Source: Stropharia rugosoannulata
Taxonomy: Eukaryota > Basidiomycota > Agaricomycetes > Agaricales > Strophariaceae
Assembly (NCBI GenBank): GCA_028532985.1
Contig: JANCIK010000002.1
Location: 3,906,001 to 3,970,000, forward strand
Length of the DNA: 64,000 nt
Direction: 5' to 3'
Positions 58,807 to 64,000 of this stretch are shown here, in pieces. The notes below the pieces were generated by a model that saw only the letters and a program-made list of their open reading frames with translations, had not been told where the DNA came from and searched no databases. The translations under genes and the position numbers were made by a program. Position 1 is the first letter of the stretch; each line of letters opens with the position of its first letter.

Positions 58807-60168
58807 CCGGCTCGAGAATTTGGAAGAAAAAGTTGCGGCTCGAGCAGCATCTACATACAGAATCATGATATCAGTTCTCATTTCTAGGTTCCCCACATAC
58901 ACCATATATATGCGGTGTATGCTGTATACCGCTTTTCACGCTATTTGTATCAGTTACTTTGCCCTGTCGCTTCTAACACCTGCTGCGTATCTTGTTTTGT
59001 CTCCTCCTCCTCACCTTCGTCCCGGTCCCGTCTGCCTTGTCAGTCGCCCCAGGGGGCGCTTATTCGTTATTTCAGTGTTCATGTTTCAGATACAACCCTG
59101 TCTTGCCTGCTATTATACTTAAGTATCAGTGTCACATTACCTACATGCATATCTTCTTGGATTCCAGTCTATGGATGCGTATATGTATATCTTGTCTCAA
59201 TATTGTGTAAGATTAAAGAATTGAAATAGAGAAAATACCGCTCTCGTCTATGTATTAGGTATTAGGTTTGGAAAGTAGCTCAGCGTTAGCATAAGCTAGT
59301 ATCTGTTCATAACATTTTTAATATCATACATTATAAAGCACTGGCTTTCAATTATCACTGTCCATGGCGGATGTGTTAATTACCTTGAGTGAAGCTCTCT
59401 GATAACTGAAAGAATGTACTGATTGCATAGGTCCGTGAACAACATGGTAGTAATACTGCTCTCTCTCAAACAAACCTATATCAGTTCAGACAGTGACGAC
59501 GCTAATAGAACAGCCCCACTTTTTTTGACCTCGCCACAACCACAACGTCTTCGTCAATGATTATCACCTGAAACCTGTAATCTCCAATTTAGTTACTCTT
59601 TCAAGCTGGTCCGTATTAAGGTGCTGTACCAATTCCACTTCCTGCTTTTACTAAGTGTTAGAGATTACCCGGTCAAAAGGACGCCGTTAAAAACTGGTAA
59701 CTTACCCCTGCTCGGCAACCTTTTTAATCACCTTCCGCAAAAAATAGAGCCATTGCGGAGGTAGAAAGGATAGGGCTGTGAGTTACACATCAGGAGATAT
59801 ATTTTCTACTATGAAATGGCTTGCTACGTACGCCGAGTGTAATAGTCAGTTGAGGAGGAGCTGGAGGGTTCTGGGGGACTGGCGGCAAGGGTGGTGGAAT
59901 GCTAGACATCGATTTTGCGCAGGAATGGGAGTCTACGAAATGTTCGCTAGTGGATTCAAGAGCTAGCATGCCTGATATTTATACAAAAGTACAACGTCGG
60001 CCGCGATTCAATTGCAACAGTGACTCGGTCACTCCTGCTTGTGTTTCTCAGGTTCTACCTGCGGCATGGTCACTTCAAAAATACGTGAACTCATTCATAG
60101 TCAGAACGCATGCTCGCATGGTAAGGCCTAACAGAGTGGCATTATTTCAAATCTATAAATTCCAAATA
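58807..60168. other. Intergenic, no confident gene
   Basis: About 1.4 kb. Frames of 60-145 codons occur, but only the end of the one finishing at 60336 is recognisable (next entry). Nothing else supported. Confidence 0.4.
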
Positions 60169-60336
60169 CACTCCCAAGTCAAGGCTGATTTGGTGACATT
60201 GTGGCCTCTTCTACTTGTCAAAAACCCCGTGGAGCGACCTACTGCTCAAGATGTTCTTGTGAAGCTGAGCGATTTCGTTGTCTCTGTGCCTCCAAACCTT
60301 CTTCACAGGACCTACGAAACACCAACTGATCTTTAG
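60169..60336 (+). pseudogene. Last-exon fragment of a kinase-like gene
   Basis: Reads LVTLWPLLLVKNPVERPTAQ, DVLVKLSDFVVSVPPNLLHR and TYE to a stop at 60334-60336, matching the last exon of the gene at 47286-48865 (DLDNLWPLLASENPADRPTA, ALQKLTDFVVSVPPTFLHRT). At the position of the acceptor CGTAG/CAC in the intact gene this copy has AAATA/CAC, so the AG is lost. The upstream 200 codons show no kinase motif. This is a truncated third copy. Confidence 0.7.
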
Positions 60337-61455
60337 TAGTATAACATATGTACTGTTGATTTGTGCTACCACTTAGATCTTACTTTCCATTCAGTGCTCG
60401 TAGCTTATACTACAAATGTTAGAATGATACATCTAGCTTTTTTCTCTATTCTGCTTCTTGCATGTTGCCAATTACACTGTATAAAGTGAATGGGCGCCGG
60501 TGAGCTGTGGATGGGGTCCCCCGTACGTTTATAGTCAATTAACTTCGGTGGTCATGCATCATGGTTGAGGGAAGTACAAACGAACGGGCAGGTTTCTCAG
60601 GCTATGCAATGGAGACAATCATATTGACTCATTTCTATAATCTCGATTCTTCATTTTTCAACTACAAAAACACGTTGCGCGGGCGGCGTGTTGGCGCTGT
60701 GCGATCAGCTTGAGATCAGCTTGATGAACGGCATTATGATAAAAACATCTCTGATATTCCAGCCTTATTGTATTGTCCATGTAGTCCGCAACATCACACG
60801 ACGTGCAATGGCTCCTATATATCACCAGTTTGAGAACATCGCAGTTAAACCACGTCATGAGATAGAATGTCTCCCTTCTCCTCCTGAGTCAGTACTTTTT
60901 ATCTCGCTGACCGTGATAATTGAAGCCAAGGCCCGTGTTTCATGTTTGTGGGTGTGTGGTGATTGGGGTCCTGCCATAATAAACGCCCGTCACCTTGGAC
61001 TGGCTTTGATAGTATTGTGATAGCTCCACCCAGACCGCAACATTTGTTTTCCCACTCGTAGAAAGTGTGAGGATTTGACTCACTTTTGTTTGTTCCACGG
61101 TCCCAAGACAGTACGACCACACTTGTACCATGGAGCTCATAAATGTGGCCTAGCCTTGTCTAAGGTTTCATTTCCTTTCTTTCTCTCGGAGTGACGACGG
61201 CTGCCGGGGTCTGGACGCGATGTTATATCTCCTGATAATACTCAAGGGTTCATATTAGAGCCAAAATAGAACCTGAAAGTACCTTGCATAGCTTTAGCAA
61301 ATGGGTTTGTATTAACCAGACACGGTGAGGCAAAGCCCCGGGCAAAGCATTCAAGTTGCTCCGTTTGCTCTAAGGATACCTCACAGCACTATTGGAGGTG
61401 TACACAGGTGACAGATCACAGGTGGCAGATTCTAAAGCCATTTACGAGTAGGTAT
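60337..61455. other. Intergenic, no gene seen
   Basis: About 1.1 kb with no supported feature. The last part should be the 3' flank of the DUF6697 gene. Confidence 0.4.
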
Positions 61456-63350
61456 CTAGATGCCTGCTTGTGACTTCGACAGTTTGCGTTTCTTCGACAT
61501 TTGTTCTCCGCCTTCAAAAGATTCCACGGTCTCCGGGTAATATCCGCCCCTCTTTCCAACTGACTTCAGTGCGGATTGTACCACGACGAAGCGATTGCGG
61601 AGGATGTGGTATACGTCCATATCAAGGCTCATGCATTGAAGCCCAAGTGGCTCGGCCCTTAATGCACCTGCACGATATAAGTTTGACAGGATGCTGTTAC
61701 TGTGAGTCACATTTTTATTACTTGCCCTGGTCGATGCTTCTGCCAGGGATGACCAGTTCTTAGGCTATCATGAGTAAAAAGCTCTACGATTTAAAAATAA
61801 ACTTACGACGTCGGCACTATCGTTTCTTTCCAGAGATAACCCATCTGGGAGCCTCTCCCGTAAATTGATTATCTTGAAAAGCCCAGCATAGTAAACATAT
61901 TCATCCTTTTTTGTATAGAACAAATGAAGGAATCTCCCGTATAAGCTCGTGAAAGCCGAGTCTTTTACCCAGCGTGAAGCTTTTTGAATGTACATGGGTC
62001 CTAGCGCGATGGCGTGTATGTTCTTTGGAGGGCACCATATTGTTCGGCCAGGAAGACATAAGAGATTTGCGGCCATGCTTATGGATAATATTTGCCATGA
62101 GTATTTTGCTTCTGACCATGAGTTCAGAACACTCACTCTGCAAGTTTAGGATCCTAGTATTAAAGAGATGCGCAGATTATACAACAAAGCCCAAATATTA
62201 AGATAAAGGACTTACCGTTAAAATGAAATCTTTCAAGTCCATAGTAGTAAGACAAACGGGGCCTAATTCATTCCGCATAACTTGGTCTTTAGGCATGGGA
62301 AGTTTCGATATAAAGTCATTAACATTTTTGTGCGCATTTTGCATGCGCTTGTATCCACAGAGTCTTAGTATATTGTGTGTGCCATTTTAAAAGTCTTTGG
62401 GCAGCTCACCGCATCGCCAGAAGTGGACGTTGGTATGATGATTGAACTGGCATCCTGGTAAACAATCGCATAAGTTTAATGTTTCAGAATAGAATGAAAA
62501 AGGTGCCACTAGTACCATACTACCCCCCTCTTTTTGTTTCACCAACGAAGACTTTAGCTCCTGTTGCACTTTTCCTAGCTCAACAATTTTTCTTCGCAGC
62601 TCCTCAATGTCCTTTGCATGATCTGGATGAGCCGGCATGATCAAAGGTTCATGCAAATTTACATTATCTTTAGATTTCACGTCTGTTTCGAGCTCCTGCC
62701 GCTTATTGTCAAGATCTGACAGCTTCGCACTCAAGCCTTTGATTTCCTGCTCAGCTTCTATGTCAGAGATGGTCGTAGCACAAATATAATGATGTCAGAG
62801 ATGGGCGCTTACTTCACGCATGCCACTCCTGCTTTGTTTGAGTGCTTTATATTTCATATAATACAACTCCAGCGCTTCTTCAAGACTTCGTACGTGTTCA
62901 AGATTTAGCTCGTTTTCATCGCTATCTGGTCCAGCTGATTTCTCGCAGTATGTTTTGGATTCGGACGGTACTATCTCTATGGTTTCCTATAGCCTGAAAT
63001 CAGCCCTCTCATATTATATAAGTTGAAGAATATCAAAGCCCTAACCTGCTTAACCCTCGGTTTGGACTCTCTCATCTCCTCTACAGTTCTAGTGAGACGT
63101 TTCTTCTCACGGTCTGTTTCTTCGAAGTTGCGTGTCATAACTCCAAGCGCATGCTCAGCGGCCTCTGCGCGCTGCAGCAGACTCTACGTTGGAAAATTAT
63201 AAAAGGATACCTGGGCGTATGTATGTCGACGTAGCTCACCTGTACACGAGTCTCCAATTCCTTATTTCTTGTTCGGGCAAACTTCAATTCTTTGCCCATT
63301 GCTGAAAGCATTTCCGAAACCAGCTCTGAATCCAAGTTGGAGGGATCCAT
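61456..63350 (-). CDS. DUF6697 coiled-coil protein
   Basis: Agaricomycete family of unknown function. Exon 1 (from 63350) reads MDPSNLDSELVSEMLSAMGK and KELKFARTRNKELETRVQ. Exon 2 gives SLLQRAEAAEHALGVMTRNF, continuing as coiled coil to ESKPRVKQ. Exon 3 has LNLEHVRSLEEALELYYMKY and exon 4 has QEIKGLSAKLSDLDNKRQEL and KDIEELRRKIVELGKVQQEL. A short exon GCQFNHHTNVHFWRC follows, then AHKNVNDFISKLPMPKDQVM, and the conserved C-terminal domain: PGRTIWCPPKNIHAIALGPM, LYGRFLHLFYTKKDEYVYYA, GLFKIINLRERLPDGLSL and, in the last exon, GALRAEPLGLQCMSLDMDVY. It ends with a basic KKRKLSKS stretch that may be a nuclear signal. Seven or eight exons; the intron at about 62757-62814 contains a 13-bp direct repeat. 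Divergent from the Dicer-like gene. Confidence 0.8.
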
Positions 63351-63884
63351 GCTGCAGAGAGGGCTGCGTAAAATGACAGTAGTGTTTGAGATGTGTTGGC
63401 GTCCCAGATGACGACTTTACAATACACAGCTGCTCTTACGTTTGGCTGCTCGTTTGGCAAGGTTCCGCAATTTGAAGGATACGCTTCCTTCTTAGTCTGA
63501 GATTGGTCTGAGAACGAACTTCGTGATGCCTGATCCGGTCTTTTACGAAAGTAATTTAGTAAACTCTATTGCAGATATGATGCATATGAGATATCTCAAG
63601 CCTGACGGGTTCAAGCTCAAGCTCGTTCTTAATTTAGTAGCACGTCCTTGATCTGGTCTGAGATTCAAATTTAGTCTCCGCTTACACTTTCAATAATCCT
63701 TTCACCAACTTTCACCTTGAATTCATAAAGCATAACGGGGTTGTCGTATGGTTGCGTTTCCCAGTGCTGGTATATCTCAAGAGGACGATTGACGGACCCA
63801 ACTCAACCAAAATGGTGCAGTACGCAACTACCTAAGCATGGAAAAACCAATAATGCTGATGCCAATACAAGGAATGCGGTCGTT
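63351..63884. promoter_or_regulatory. Divergent promoter region DUF6697 / Dicer-like
   Basis: About 530 bp between two outward-facing genes. No clear TATA box. If the Dicer-like gene has an upstream exon, part of this region is transcribed. Confidence 0.35.
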
Positions 63885-64000
63885 ATGCCGCCTGCGAGGG
63901 CGTATCAACAGGAAATGCTTAACGAAAGCCTGCGGCGCAATATCATTATCGCACTAGAGACAGGCGCAGGAAAAACCCTTATCGCTGTCCTTCGCATAAA
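63885..64000 (+). CDS. Dicer-like protein, N-terminal fragment (runs off the window)
   Basis: Dicer cuts double-stranded RNA into small RNAs for RNA silencing. The 38 codons seen read [20 protein letters not shown] and then [18 protein letters not shown]: the Q-motif-like RAYQQEM followed by the Walker A of the helicase domain. This matches the fungal Dicer pattern YQxEMLxxSLxxNxIVAxxTGSGKTxIAxLRI closely, with GAGKT for the more usual GSGKT. Other DExD/H helicases are less likely because of the SLRRN...AVLRI spacing. I take the ATG at 63885; the frame is open further upstream without another ATG, so a spliced 5' exon is possible. RNase III domains would lie beyond the window. Confidence 0.8.
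   Translation, partial: MPPARAYQQEMLNESLRRNIIIALETGAGKTLIAVLRI

Noticed and set aside
1..64000. tRNA, rRNA, CRISPR arrays and retrotransposon polyproteins
   Set aside because: I looked for T-loop motifs, regular spaced repeats, and reverse transcriptase or integrase motifs and found none that I could support by eye.

Overview
This window is chromosomal DNA from a filamentous basidiomycete, most likely an agaricomycete. The genes are split by many short introns (about 50-70 nt, GT...AG, some with a CTAAT/CTGAC-like branch site). The families present (agaricomycete DUF6697, HET-domain proteins, a fungal pseudokinase family, an F-box/LRR-like protein, an RPS12, Ski8 and SAP18 housekeeping set) also fit that group. 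I see no bacterial operon signals, tRNA, rRNA or CRISPR. Exon joins were read by eye from reading frame, splice consensus and family motifs; where a join is unresolved the entry says so.

Layout. 1-8 kb: a foldback MITE, a sugar transporter (+) and a membrane-anchored copper amine oxidase (-) that converge. 8.9-9.5 kb: a pogo-type MITE with a TA target duplication. 9.8-19.1 kb: three HET-domain paralogs on the + strand (two intact, one pseudogene) with a SAP18 gene inserted between the second and third. 21.2-23.9 kb: a secreted alpha-amylase with a starch-binding domain. 24.2-25.4 kb: an orphan leader fragment of a HET gene and a second copy of the foldback MITE. 25.6-33 kb: a DUF4419 protein, a divergent RPS12/Ski8 pair and an uncharacterised protein. 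34.2-46.7 kb: a large low-complexity, probably nuclear protein, a tandem dual-specificity phosphatase, a Nudix hydrolase, a kinase-like pseudogene, an F-box protein and a conserved protein. 47.3-52.1 kb: a kinase-like gene with degenerate catalytic motifs and a membrane-anchored histidine acid phosphatase. 52.8-55.0 kb: a fourth HET paralog. 57.5-58.8 kb: a single-pass Ser/Thr-rich surface protein. 60.2-60.3 kb: the tail of a third kinase-like copy. 61.5-63.4 kb: a DUF6697 coiled-coil protein. The window ends inside the first codons of a Dicer-like gene.

The main novelty is in two places. (1) The HET paralogs share an unusual 5' architecture: a short first exon, then an exon encoding a conserved helix of the type LVKALEDFIVPLLLG, then a second similar helix (LLDALSQFILS), and only then the HET domain. 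At least one orphan copy of the leader lies elsewhere in the window. This looks like an expanding and decaying self/non-self recognition family. (2) Microexons sit exactly at catalytic motifs: the amine oxidase cofactor tyrosine is encoded by an 11-nt exon followed by an apparent 2-nt exon, and the acid phosphatase has a 9-nt exon just before its RHGARVP motif.

Other noteworthy points are a kinase-like protein whose Lys, HRD and DFG motifs are all altered while a decayed sister copy still has HRD, a phosphatase with an active and a dead DSP domain in tandem, and a SAP18 with a long RGG/RS tail.
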